Shown here: one piece after another, positions 20,500-30,435 of the stretch
How the letters are laid out: every line of letters begins with the position of its first letter
How positions within the stretch are numbered: position 1 is the stretch's first letter
From: Chara braunii
Taxonomy: Eukaryota; Streptophyta; Charophyceae; Charales; Characeae
Assembly (NCBI GenBank): GCA_003427395.1
Contig: BFEA01000099.1
Location: forward strand, 3,160,124-3,224,123
Length of the DNA: 64,000 nt
Direction: 5' to 3'
Position numbers and translations under genes: made by a program
Notes under the pieces: model-generated
The model's input: the letters and a program-made list of their open reading frames with translations, nothing else
Told to the model about the DNA's origin: nothing
Database searches by the model: none

Positions 20500-21280
20500 A
20501 ACTCAAGGTTCAACCAATCAGATTCGTCGCGCGATAGGAAGGTCGTATCGATCCACGCACCTGATTGGCTAGCGGGAGTTGTCGGGGGATCGACCGGGCG
20601 TTGTACGCCAGACTTAGAGGGTGAGAAGAGAAAAGGCGCGAGAGGTGGCGCAAGACGGGTCCAAGATTCAGATGATCAAGAAAGGGAAATGGGCGTGCGA
20701 AAGCAAGGCAGGAGAGAGAGAGATGGAGAAGGAAAAACAGTTACAGGGAGAGAGAAAAAGGAGGGAGAAGGGAAGGGAGGTGCGGGAGGGAGCGATGCGG
20801 GGGACAAAGAGGAGGAAGTTTTTGCATGCACAGCGGCGTCAACAAAAAAAGAAAAAGGCATCGAAACAGTTACAGCTTGCTTCTATCCTAATTCAAAATT
20901 GAAATCACCATATCCGCGCGCGAAAAAGCGACACAGGAGAAGAAAATCCTACGCCTATTTGTATTCACGCAAAATTCCGAGAGTTTTCCCCGACGCGCCC
21001 AATTCACACACCCAAAAAGGACACGTCGAAGTTCCGCTTATCCCGGAATTCCCAACTACCGAGCCCAATTCCCAATGCGCTCGCTAAGGCGCACGTAAAT
21101 TCCCATGTATTTTCGGACATTGCAAGAAGAAAAACAGAACTCAGCAGTCGAAAAAGCTCTCAAAAAATGAAATGCGGCACCCGAAAGCAAGAACTCAAAA
21201 CGGGTTTTTCCTGGGGTTGGTATGATACAGGCAAAAGAAAGGGTATGAAAGATGGCACGAGGTCGGGAAGTGGTTCGTCA
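20500..21280 (-). repeat. inverted first part of 3' LTR, element 1
   Basis: Reverse complement of 11157-11958. The LTR start reads TGACGAACCACTTCCC at 21280 on the minus strand. It is preceded (sense direction) by GGAACCCCCTG, which also precedes the LTR in element 2. Confidence 0.85.
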
Positions 21281-21818
21281 CGTTTGTGACCCGCAGGGGG
21301 TTCCAAAACTATGCGATCTCCTGATTGCATGGCAGGGCGAAAGAAAGAGGGGAGAACAGAGTGATGCATGAGGAACCAAGCGTATCAACAGAGCAGAAAG
21401 AATTACAAGGAACGATAACTGGGCCGCGGATGAGATGGCGACAACATCCGTGGCAAGATCTCTGTAGCCCTGTCATATGCAACCCTCTGCCTCGTGGAGA
21501 TCGTCCAGGTGACGCCATCATGGTCCACCTGATCTCCGTATGCTCTGCACCCTTGCTCGTTGCCGTCTGTCGAATCAGCGCGTAGGTTGACGTCATCGTT
21601 GATGGCGTGATCTTCGCGAAGCTTACCGATTCGTGCCGATGAAGGGAGGAGAGAAAAAAAGAGGGGGGGGTTCAAGTGAATGGGATCTACCGCTTAGTTG
21701 GAATAGGCCAGTAGAGGCGGTACATGCCGGGGATCCCGCGGGGATGACGGGGNGGGAGTGGGGGTAGGAAGCGATTCATCCCTTCCATCGTCACCGGGAG
21801 TTCCTCATATCGGATGAT
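21281..21818 (-). other. non-coding spacer between ORF C and 3' LTR
   Basis: No conserved frame. Contains GGAACCCCCTG next to the LTR and one N (21753). No purine-rich tract sits directly beside the LTR, so the plus-strand primer site is not visible. Confidence 0.4.
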
Positions 21819-22306
21819 TCAGTGGAAGCGGGGGAAATGATCGCCATTACGGGGGAGGGAGGCGAGGAAGTCGCGATAGAAGGAGGAGAGGGTATGGAAA
21901 AGCGCCGCTCGAAAGATCTCGAAGTGGCGGCAAGCGGGGATTGTTCCCGTGGCGACGCAGTAACGTTGCATTGCTCCCATGCAGCGCTGAACATCAGGAG
22001 ATGCCAGCAGAACGTGGGAGCAGCGGACTGAAGGGAGGCGTGGGGGTGGACGGTGGCGAGTAGATGGGTAGAGTAGAAGTCGCGGAAGAGATGGGGATGG
22101 AAAGGATGGGAAGGGAAGGTGACGGGGGTACGGATCTGCTCGAGGGTGAGAAAATCAAGGGGTCGGCGGGGCAGCGTCCGAGGTCGAAGGCCTATCGCCC
22201 GCATTGGTACGTGGGCGAACTGGGGGATGGGTGGGGCTGGAGGAGGAGGGGGATCGGTGCCGTCTCCGTCGCGCGGTACTTGAGGTGGCGGCTGCAGGGT
22301 CGCCAT
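21819..22306 (-). pseudogene. accessory ORF C, element 1
   Basis: ATG at 22306; about 162 codons with one frameshift near 21960. A Pro-rich N-terminus is followed by IGLRPRTLPRRPLDFLTLEQ, HPHLFRDFYSTHLLATVHPH, and, after the shift, VATGTIPACRHFEIFRAAL and YRDFLASLP. The same blocks occur in element 2 (HGLRPRSLSRRPRDFLTVQQ; IVAGAIPACEEY; YPDYLASLP). No known domain recognised. Conservation across diverged elements supports real coding. Confidence 0.6.
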
Positions 22307-22415
22307 CTTCGGGCCTCAGCGGCTCTGGATCCCTGGTCGGATCGCTACCGATGCGCAAGCTAGCCTCGCTAGCAAACTCCAACTGGCGCTTTCCGGAGGC
22401 AATCTCTTCGCGCTT

Positions 22416-22947
22416 TCACGCCGCTTCCGGATCTTCCGCCTCCGTTCCCGTACGCGTTTCTTCCTCCGGCGGGGCTTCCCACTCGGATCCGGTTCCTTCT
22501 TCTTCCTCTTCCTTCTCACTCAACTCGCCCTCGCTATGTTCACTATAGCTTCCCTCCTCCGATGTTTCCTCGTCGTTGTCTTCTTCTTCTTCGTCGCCAT
22601 CGATCACCACTTCCTCTGCCTTCGGATAGAAGGCATAAGGGATGATCTCGTACGGCTTCAGATACTCCTGCCGCGATGGTAGCGTATCCTCGTCCCTAGG
22701 TTCCTCCAAGCACGAAGTCCACTGAAGGTACGGATCCAAGGATCGCTCGAAAATGTACGGAGCAGAACTGTTGTCGCTCTGAAAGTAGATATCGGGTGAG
22801 AAATCGTCCGCCAATTGCACGATCGGTGCGATGAGCTCCTGTGCAATCAACTGACGGCGACCCGGTCGTACCGATCCAAAGAGGAATCCAATAAGATCGC
22901 CTTGCGCGTTCGTCCTCCAACCCTGTATGATTAGCAGCCCCGGATCT
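22416..22947 (-). pseudogene. accessory ORF B (N-terminus missing), element 1
   Basis: Homology with element 2 ORF B starts right at the inversion breakpoint (LLIIQGWRTNAQGDLIGFLF against LLLIQGGGMDTEGDFLGIVF). It runs through LADDFSPDIYF and SLDPYLQWTSCLEE to a strongly acidic Glu/Ser-rich C-terminus (22580-22420). The start codon and roughly 85 residues are absent. The acidic tail, seen in both elements, could be a transactivation-like or histone-mimic surface, but that is speculation. Confidence 0.6.
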
Positions 22948-23432
22948 TTTCTCAAAGTCTTCTCCTCCTGCTTCTCCTCTTACACCTCAGCTCTCCTGTC
23001 GCCTTCTCCCCCTTCTATCTTCCCTGTCGCAACTATAAAACCCGCAAGCGCGTCCGCAAATCTCTCTTACGTTCTCGACTCCTAAGCCAGCTTCCGGGAA
23101 GCAGTGGCTAGGCAGAGTGGATTGATGCGAGTCGGAAAGTCCTGTCGGGCTGACGATAGCGCTTGATCGCCACGACGGACTATGGGATCCGGGCGAACCG
23201 TGTCGAGTTTACGACAGCGGGGTGACAATCGCAGTGGTGGGAGTTAGCACGCGACGACCGGGATCGTCGGTGCGGGCATGAGGTTCGATGATTGGAGTTG
23301 AGTGAGTGATTGGCCCGGGGCCACAGTGGAATTAACGGCGAATGCGCCTTTGTTGCGGATTGTTATCCTTGGCTTGAGTGTAAGGCGGCGGCGCCGAACT
23401 TTTCTCTTCTCGGACCTTGTCGTCTTCTATTT

Positions 23433-23510
<78 letters not shown>

Positions 23511-24836
23511 GAATGATGATGCATTTGAATGATTGTCCCGCTCTGGGATGAAAATAAGTTGGCATTCTATGTGAAAGATTTTCGTCCGGAACTCTTCCAT
23601 TAGTTTCCTTGGTAATCCTCCTACGCAAGGACCTTGTCTTCTTGTCTTGTGAACGGTGGATGCATGTGTACTGAGTAATGCGATCCATTTTTTCCTGTGT
23701 ACGTCTCATTTTCGCACCTTCCACAGTGAATGCATGTATGGAATGTGTGACTCTTTTGTTGATTAGACGATTGTCGTCTGGGTTTTGTTCGAGAATGCAA
23801 GAGTGTTTAGATTTGTAGCTCTGTTTGCACCGCGCATGCCATCTGCCTTATGTTGCACGACATCAGCAGCCGAGCCACGAGGCGGCCCTGAGAAACAAGG
23901 CGCCTAGAGACCAACGTTGTGTTGAACTAATTAGACCTGTAGCCATATGCCTGGTCAAGCTGATCTGTGTTTGCTCTCTCTCTCTCTCTCTTATGTCAAA
24001 AAGATTGATTGGGGGACGCGCTAATTGCTTTTGTTCTTAATGATGTCTCAGGATATTTTGTGATTGATTGACATGTGGACTGACAAGTACCCTTCGATTG
24101 GGCGTCAGCCTCCCGTATCTCCCATCCCAACGCAACCTTTTCCTTACAGTGAGGAAATGACACGTGTATGTGAGTGGGACGTACGAGAAGCCGTTGCACA
24201 AATCGGCGGGCGATATTACTTCCCTCCGGCCAACCGCTGTTCTGGGTTCGTAGAAGTCGGGTTTGTTATTATCGATACGCACTTCCCACCTTACTCAGTA
24301 TTGTTGCCATTTAACGAGTTGATCGTCATTCCGTGGACGGCAATGAAACCCCACTGGCCGCGCACTCTGTGCACCGAATGTCAGCGTTTTGAGCGCTACG
24401 AGTCCAGGGGTTTTCACTACCGTGTGCGGAGCAAAGACGAGCATAAAGAAAGACCCACGCGGCTGAGACCCTCCACGTCAGACTCGGAACTAACCAGCGA
24501 ACGACGACGAGACTTGATACGAAAACGAGACACGCGAAGCGTGCCCAAGCCTTTCTGTTCTAAACGACGGGTTGTAGCCCGGTGGGAGGCACGACAATAC
24601 TTTTTGGATTGAATTTGGATCTTTCCCTCTCTTCCCGCCTTGCCCGCGCGCGCATTCCGCGACGTGTGAAAACAATCGACTTGCTCCATCGGACCAACAC
24701 GGGGGATTTCAGTTCCGTCTGTGTCCCCACACTCAATTTCCAAAAATCCTTGGCACACCCCATCTTGCTGTTTTTCTGGGCCTCTTTTCCGCACAGCTAA
24801 CACTCCGAACGGAAGACAGCACAGGGCGTGAGGTTG
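22948..24836 (+). repeat. 3' LTR remainder, element 1
   Basis: Direct repeat of about 11973-13942 (TTCTCAAAGTCTTCTCC onward), ending where the 5' LTR meets the PBS. Includes TATAAAA (23034-23040), a (CT)n tract (23436-23510) and the LTR ORF. Confidence 0.9.
24073..24612 (+). CDS. LTR-embedded ORF (3' LTR, element 1)
   Basis: Second intact copy of the frame at 13183-13722, 179 aa from the same ATG. Substitutions between the two copies have introduced no stop (for example GRWYYFPP versus GGRYYFPP, ELIVIPRTAV versus ELIVIPWTAM). PHWPRTLCTECQRFERYES is identical. The family-wide Trp (VIPW) is kept here and lost in the 5' copy. Confidence 0.65.
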   Translation: MWTDKYPSIGRQPPVSPIPTQPFPYSEEMTRVCEWDVREAVAQIGGRYYFPPANRCSGFVEVGFVIIDTHFPPYSVLLPFNELIVIPWTAMKPHWPRTLCTECQRFERYESRGFHYRVRSKDEHKERPTRLRPSTSDSELTSERRRDLIRKRDTRSVPKPFCSKRRVVARWEARQYFLD

Positions 24837-25837
24837 CGCATCACAAGTTGGCCCAGCGGTGGTGGGTCACGTGCTGTTGGAGCGAAGAGTTCATGAATTG
24901 CCGTGTGCGTGTAGTGTTGCCTGTGGTGTTGCGTGTGGTGTGTGTGCGTTGGACACTACAGCCCCGGAGAGGTGGGGTGGATATCAGGATCGGTATGGTT
25001 CCACTTTTGAACACCTCATCGGGGTTTGGCCCAGCCTGGCAGTCTGAAACTTGTCGCCACAAGAAAAAACGAGGCAGAAACGTCAAACGCTGGGCCCTGC
25101 GTTGATAAATTCGATAGGCGGGCCAGTTTTCATTTCGCGCCTCCAGAATTTGAGGTGTCAGGCCGGCGGCCCAGGTGTCCATGCACTGCTGGTTTAAGAT
25201 ACTTGGTTCCTGTGACTGAGGGTGCTGGTTCGAGGTCGTGCATGTGCAGCGGGGAGTGGAGTGGAAGCACATGAGGTGAGAGAATACTATTATTTCTGAA
25301 TTACCTGACGCTGGTCAGTTGGATGGTTATATCTCAAGGCCGTTGCCCCGTCGCCCTGGGGCAGAAGATCCCCATCCAATTAACCTCACTGGATTTCTCA
25401 GGATTTGAGCTCAGCCCTGTTTATCAACAGTTATGGGTGCACCACTCGGCCACGTGGTCTGGGGGAGATCATTGTCTTGATGCAGCCCCTACTTTTGAAT
25501 GCTTGCGAAATTTGAAGGGATGCTCACCCCCTTTCCTAGCCGCAGCAGCTCCTCACCAATAGATTGGAGCATAGAAGCTGGAAAAGAAGGGGGGGGGGGG
25601 GGGGGGGGGAAGCAGGGGTAGCCACGAAACATAGCTCCGAAGGGAAAAAAAAGACAAACACTGCTGCCTGGGGTTGGGATAGGTGACTGCAATTCCCCCC
25701 CCCCCCAAAAAAAAAACAAAGGTGGCTGCAAAGCAATACCTCTGGAGCCGGGAAAGGGTGATGTGTGCAGTTGAGATCACAGTGTATTTCATTTGTTTAT
25801 CCCGTCTTCCAATTTGCTGCAATAAAATTTTGTTCTA
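24837..25837. other. unassigned region
   Basis: Right flank of element 1. Contains a poly(G) run near 25590-25609 and a family-B-like fragment (CTCACCAATAGATTGGAGC, 25552-25570). No supported gene. Confidence 0.3.
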
Positions 25838-26241
25838 CCAGCGGTTGGTAAGGCTTGCAAGTGGCATTCAGGAGGTCGTGGGTTCAATCCCCATTGGCCT
25901 CATGTACCTTCCTGGGCATGCTTGGCGCCCGCCACCTAGAGATAGACCACTGGATCCCCCGATTGGCATTTAGCAGAGTCTGCTGATGTTCATTGTGGAG
26001 GGGACCTGAGGGGAGGCACTTGGATTGGTCCTGTTGGCATGGTCCCTGGTGCTACCGGCTATCCCCTAGCCGGTATCGCCCACCTGCAGGTCGGGAGCAG
26101 CCCCCGCATGTTCTCTCGTGAACACGGTTCTGGCTGCTACGGGGTTCCCCGTATGCCTACAATTAGGAGTAGTGGTAGGTAGGTAATGTGAGGTGAAATT
26201 GAGAGAAGAATATAGCTTTAAAAAAAAAAAAAAAAAAAAAA
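25838..26241 (+). mobile_element. tRNA-derived SINE, intact copy
   Basis: A tRNA-like head with an A-box-like TTGGTAAGGCTTG (25845-25857) and B box GGTTCAATCCC (25880-25890) at tRNA spacing. A ~320 bp body (CACCTAGAGATAGACCACTG, GTCCCTGGTGCTACCGGC) and a 22-nt poly(A) tail (26219-26241) follow. Transcribed by pol III and mobilised by LINE machinery in this class. A rearranged second copy lies at 27570-28036. Confidence 0.75.
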
Positions 26242-26691
26242 GAAGCAATACCTGCCACGTGGCTGTCATAAACTGGGCTCATGTGTCCAGGTTTAGGCGT
26301 TCAAGCATGGCAAGGGAAACTTCCGGGGAGTTGTATTGTGTGCTAACTGGTCCCCTCACACGTGTGGGGCGCGTTCCTTTAATAGCCACTTGTGTGTTCA
26401 TGGAGAGTGCGAAGCGTCTCTTTTTCGACGGCCCACGAGGCAAGCTGCACGAGCAAAAAAAAAAAAAAAAAAAAAAAAGCTGGACGAGCACAAGAGTGGT
26501 CCTTCCCCTGTTTCTTCGTTGATATGTTCTTCCAGTGCCAAATATAGGGCACTGTGCCCCCCGGCTAGCCAATTATAAAATTGCAAACGTATCTTCCCGT
26601 GTTCTCAGTGGAGGTGCACCCTTCATTTCCAGATTTGGTGAGTAGCCGAACAAGGCCCGGGGAAAGATCTTAAAAAAAAAAGTGAGCTGTA
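26242..26691. other. unassigned region
   Basis: Contains A-rich tracts (26454-26478, 26671-26680). No supported gene. Confidence 0.3.
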
Positions 26692-27114
26692 GGGCCTCGC
26701 TGCACTACTCTAGACTCTCGAATTTTCAAGAGTGGGTCATCTCTGCACTTACTCTCGATCGGGAACCTCTCGAAACCCGATCTGTCAGAAGCCACACTAT
26801 CATGCAACTCTCAAAACGTCGAGAGTCCCCCGCCTGCAACAACTGAATTTGCAAATGTCCTCGGGAGTTGCCCACCGACAGGCTCTTTTTTCGAGAGTGG
26901 ACCTCCTGTCCCAGCAGTCAGAGTTTGTCCCGTAGCGCAGTGGTGAAGCTCTTCTGTAGAGTAGGACGACGCCCAGGGTTTCGAGAGTTCACCTAGTGTA
27001 ATAGGTTATAGAATAAGTGCAGCGAAGGCGGGTATTTCGAGAGTCTCGTCTCTCTGACAATGTTAGCCGAACTCTCGAAATATTTCGAGAGCCTAGAGTA
27101 GTGCAGCGAGGCCC
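26692..27114. mobile_element. MITE family A, long copy
   Basis: Terminal inverted repeats of ~30 bp with one mismatch: left starts GGGCCTCGCTGCACTACTCT, right is its mirror ending GTGCAGCGAGGCCC. The interior is non-coding and dotted with at least eight CTCTCGAA / TTCGAGAG motifs in both orientations. Flanks do not give a clean target duplication. Confidence 0.7.
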
Positions 27115-27220
27115 ATATTCTTCTCTCATCTATCTCATCCTCTCGCTAGTCGAAAGTATAGTATGGGGGAACACCAACCAACCCGGATCCCTCCCTAGCC
27201 CATGGGGTAGGTTGGCACCA

Positions 27221-27350
27221 CAGCAGTGGTGCAAGAGCAAGGCTGTACCAGTCCCTCATCACGGTGATGAGGGGTGGGCAGGCATCAGCAGTGGTGCAAG
27301 AGCAAGGCTGTACCAGTCCCTCATCACGGTGACGAGGGGTGGGCAGGCAT
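27221..27350. repeat. 65-bp tandem duplication
   Basis: Units 27221-27285 and 27286-27350 (CAGCAGTGGTGCAAGAGCAA...) differ by a single base (GGTGATGAGG / GGTGACGAGG). Confidence 0.85.
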
Positions 27351-27569
27351 TGCCGATGGGGGAAATCGGCGGAGGTAATAGCGCCGAGCAATGGCCAGTC
27401 ACTGGGCCTCCCCCCCTAATCCCCCCCCAACCCCACATAGCGGTGTGGAAGAAAGATAGATAGAAAGGTGTAGAAACCAGTCCATGTGACTGAAATGCAC
27501 TCTTCAACTGATTTTTTTTTATTTTATTTTTTTTGGGAAGAACTCGTGCTTTTGTTACAAAAATAGCGG

Positions 27570-28036
27570 ACATGCGGGGGCTGCTCCCGACCTGCAGGTG
27601 GGCGATACCGGCTAGGGGACAGCCGGTAGCATCAGGGACCATGCCAACAGGACCAATCCCTGTGCCTCCCCTCAGGTCCCCTCCCGTAGGAACATCAGCA
27701 GACTCTGCTCAATGCGGATTGGGGGATCCAGTGGATTATCTCTAGGTGGCGGGCGTCAAACATGCCCAGGAAGGTACATGAACACGGTTCTGGCTGCTAC
27801 GGGGTTCCCCGTATGGCTACAATTAGGNNNNNNNNNNNNNNNNNNNNNNNNNNNNNNNNNNNNNNNNNNNNNNNNNNNNNNNNNNNNNNNNNNNNNNNNN
27901 NNNNACCTCTTCAAGCTCTGTCTCTTATACACATCTAGCCCCGTATGGCTACAATTAGGAGTAGTGGTAGGTAGGTAGTGTGAGGTGAAATTGAGAGAAG
28001 AATATATCTCAAAAAAAAAAAAAAAAAAAAAAAAAA
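27570..28036. mobile_element. tRNA-derived SINE, internally rearranged copy
   Basis: 27573-27780 is the reverse complement of the SINE body at about 25905-26115. It is joined at ACATG to forward-oriented SINE sequence (AACACGGTTCTGGCTGCTAC) that runs to a gap and resumes at 27937 to the poly(A) tail (28012-28036). The inversion sits next to an adapter-containing gap, so an assembly artefact is possible. Confidence 0.6.
27828..27936. other. assembly gap plus Nextera adapter sequence
   Basis: N run 27828-27904, a 13-nt stub, then CTGTCTCTTATACACATCT (27918-27936), exactly the 19-nt Nextera/Tn5 mosaic-end sequence. The genomic sequence before the gap (CCCCGTATGGCTACAATTAGG) is repeated right after the adapter. 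This is library contamination, not biology. Confidence 0.97.
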
Positions 28037-28059
28037 AGAAGTGGACGGGGCTGGAATCC

Positions 28060-28593
28060 TCACAAACAACCTGGTAAAGTACAGGGGCCATTACCCAGGT
28101 TAGGCTATCCTGGAAACCGGGTCCACTGTCCCAAAATCCTCTACTACTAACCATAGCATCCTTCCAAAAACATTATCCTTGAAGCGCAGTAAAAAAAGGG
28201 TTGGAGGCCAACAACACCTCCTACTAGGCCAGCCTACAATAGTATCTTCTTAACCAACAAGTCCGGGCGGCCCTCACTTAAAAACCTTCTCAGAGGGATT
28301 GGCCCAAAATGGCCCAATTATTCCAACCCCAAAAAAATCACTCTTACAGAAAAGCCAACCTTGCTCGGCCAATGGGGCCCTTGCTTAACTATCTCGTTAA
28401 TGTCCCCACCTGCCTAACCTGACCTACCACGGTCTGCTCGACTTTAATCGGAGGTGTCAGATAACCACGAACACAGGGTGAGTCTACCGTCCTGGTTCAC
28501 CGAAGCCAACCGAGAACCCATTGCCCATGTTTTCAAAAACCAAACCCGGCTCCTCTTCAAACAGTCAGCTCTAATGATTCTCCTCAGGTGTTG
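28060..28593. other. SINE-like family B fragment and unassigned sequence
   Basis: A minus-strand fragment near 28108-28130 carries the GGGAC.GTGGACCC block (seen as TCCTGGAAACCGGGTCCACT). The rest has no supported gene. Confidence 0.35.
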
Positions 28594-29412
28594 TTATATC
28601 TGCTGCTGTTGCTGTTGCTTGGGAGTCTCTTCGCGTCTTAAAGCACACGCATTCCGTGCTGACCAGATTGTCTGCATTAATACCCCCCTGCTACACAGGG
28701 AAATGTAGCCCCACCCACTGGAGTACTGAGCCCCTGAAGGCAATATCCCCGTAAGCATCCAAGAGTCTGTCCAATCAAAGCTTCCGCCTGTAATTAATGT
28801 CCTATGCTTTTTCCACCATGATAGAATCTCGTCGACCAAAGGGCAGAACAACCAGATGTGAACCATGGTTTCCCATCCCCAGTTGCATCTCAGGCACTGG
28901 GTGGGAATGTCCATGCCTTTCGTTGACGGCCAGATTGAGGTAGCGGTAACCAACAGAGATTGTGGCCACATGATACTAGCATGCTTCTGTACCAGAGTTT
29001 TGGTCAATGGCTTCCACAGAGCTCGTAGTCCTGGGCCCGTTGCCCCTGTCAGCTGAAGTTTGTTTGCTCTTTTCAGAGCTACTGACTCTGCCGATTTCTT
29101 CCTGCCCCTTAGCTGCACTTGAACCCCGACCCTTGGTTTGTAATGAATCAACGGTACAAATTGAGAATCGTTTGTCCATCCTTGCAGCAGAGGTTCCACC
29201 CGAAACTGGTCTGCATCCCTCAGTAGCGTAGCTGTCAGCTTCTCGGGTTTCAGTTTTTGTACCCAGACTCTAACTTCTTCCAAAGCAATCGTAGTTTCAA
29301 TCCGATGGTCATCCACCTCCAATCTCAGTTTGCCCGACAGTTGCGAGGACAGTGGGAGGAACCAGACTTGCACTCTCATTCCTAAGATCAGGTCTGGACC
29401 TGCACTCTTCAA
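28594..29412 (-). pseudogene. LINE C-terminal fragment (zf-RVT), second family
   Basis: An open 272-codon minus-strand frame. The zf-RVT zinc motif CLRCNWGWETMVHIWLFC (CX2CX8HX4C) lies near residue 170 with the following EILSWWKK, and a Gln run from a CAG/CAA repeat ends it. It is only the region downstream of the RT, with no RT motifs, so it is a 5'-truncated LINE. Its sequence differs from the 29.4-35 kb LINE but matches the fragment at 38200-38545. The upstream edge lies where the next LINE (plus strand) begins. Confidence 0.65.
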
Positions 29413-29418
29413 CTGTTT

Positions 29419-30412
29419 ATGATTAGACCTGAGTTCGTTACTTTATTCGACAAGCCAATTCAGGATATCGAGACTAAGCTAAAGGGTTTGGCAGAATGGC
29501 TAATTAGCCATCTTCAGTCATTACATACAGGCCAATCGGAGACATACTGGGACGAGGCTTACGTACAACTGCTCTCCTTACTAGACGACAGTCCCAGTCT
29601 AAAACAAACCCTGGGGCAAGGCCTATCCCCGAATATGGATTGGCAATCAGTGTTGTATAGAGTTTGGAACATTGTACACCAAAAGTTCCAGCCCCACGAA
29701 ACGGCCAAGGCACCCGACCAGCCTGAAGCATCAGATCGGGCAGACAGGATACCTGATCTGCCTGAAGACACTGACGGTTCAGGTCGTACAAACAAACCCT
29801 TCCCTCCTGACAATACCCAACCGACATCGCACATAGAAATAACCGAACAAGGAAAGGATGAGGAGACACGAAATGCAGAGGAAACAAGACTCTCCAAATG
29901 ATTAAAAATACGTCATCTCATTGAGAAGGGATTGTACCACAAAAGTCTATCGAAAGGGGACAAAGTGTTGGTACTTCCCATCAGAAGGAAGACCGAAAAA
30001 TGAGAACTGGGTCTGTCACCGGCTGACTCACTCATACGCCCCGTCCTACGGAGAGATGACGTTGCATGGTTGGCACATGAAAAGGGAGGGGACACTACGA
30101 ATCCAGGAGGTCACAAACTTTATCACAAACCAATACGAGCCAGGAGCAATAGCTACCATCAGCGTATCTTCGGAAAACCTGAAGATGGTCTATAAAGACA
30201 TATACGTAAGATTTGAAGATAACAAGGAAGCAGGGTTGCAATGGCTCACACACAACTTGCTTCTGGACACCCAACAACTAAAAATTAAACCTAGTAATAT
30301 TTGGTCAACGGACGACCTACTCACCTGCATATGCACAAGACTAAGGAAGAACATTCTTACCAGGGGAGTAGATTGGGATGCACATGATTGGTCACCATTC
30401 CAAGCCAAATAG
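29419..30412 (+). pseudogene. LINE 2 ORF1-like region
   Basis: Two successive frames, 29419-29901 (160 aa, acidic, Pro/Asp-rich C-terminal half) and 29921-30412 (WVCHRLTHSYAPSYGEMTLH, QWLTHNLLLDTQ), offset by a frameshift. They sit upstream of the endonuclease in the position of LINE ORF1, whose product is a nucleic-acid-binding protein. I see no zinc knuckle or clear RRM. The assignment rests on position. Confidence 0.45.
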
Positions 30413-30435
30413 TGGGAGGAAACAAAGAGTTCAAA

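Larger units (their letters stand above)
20500..22947 (-). other. inverted internal segment of element 1
   Basis: Restoring the orientation of this segment puts ORF B and ORF C in sense after ORF A and joins the LTR start (20500-21280 reversed) to the rest of the 3' LTR (22948). Order and spacing then match the 5' LTR and element 2. Relative to element 2 about 350 bp (end of ORF A, start of ORF B) is missing at one breakpoint, and about 20 bp of LTR at the other. Confidence 0.8.
11157..24836 (+). mobile_element. Ty3/gypsy LTR retrotransposon, element 1
   Basis: Direct ~2.8 kb LTRs (11157-13942, and a broken 3' copy), an initiator-Met-type PBS, and gag, protease, RT, RNase H, PHD-integrase and accessory ORFs A-C. 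The order protease-RT-RNase H-integrase defines Ty3/gypsy. All of gag-pol is one plus-strand frame (14079-20123) with nine in-frame stops. An internal segment (20500-22947) is inverted, splitting the 3' LTR and turning ORFs B and C to the minus strand. No clear target duplication or polypurine tract was found. Homologous over most ORFs to element 2 at 43.5-56.5 kb. Confidence 0.9.

Noticed and set aside
21822-22363. Gly/Glu-rich plus-strand frames
   Set aside because: Antisense shadow of accessory ORF C, whose homology with element 2 is on the minus strand.
22416-22955. Accessory ORF B as a viral envelope-like protein
   Set aside because: No signal peptide, hydrophobic segment or cysteine pattern; acidic tail instead.
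24841-25272. 143-aa frame in the right flank of element 1
   Set aside because: No homolog in the window, no motif, antisense frames equally open.
27918-27936. Short peptide motif LLYTS / DVYKRQ in frames over this site
   Set aside because: Well-known translation of the Nextera adapter.
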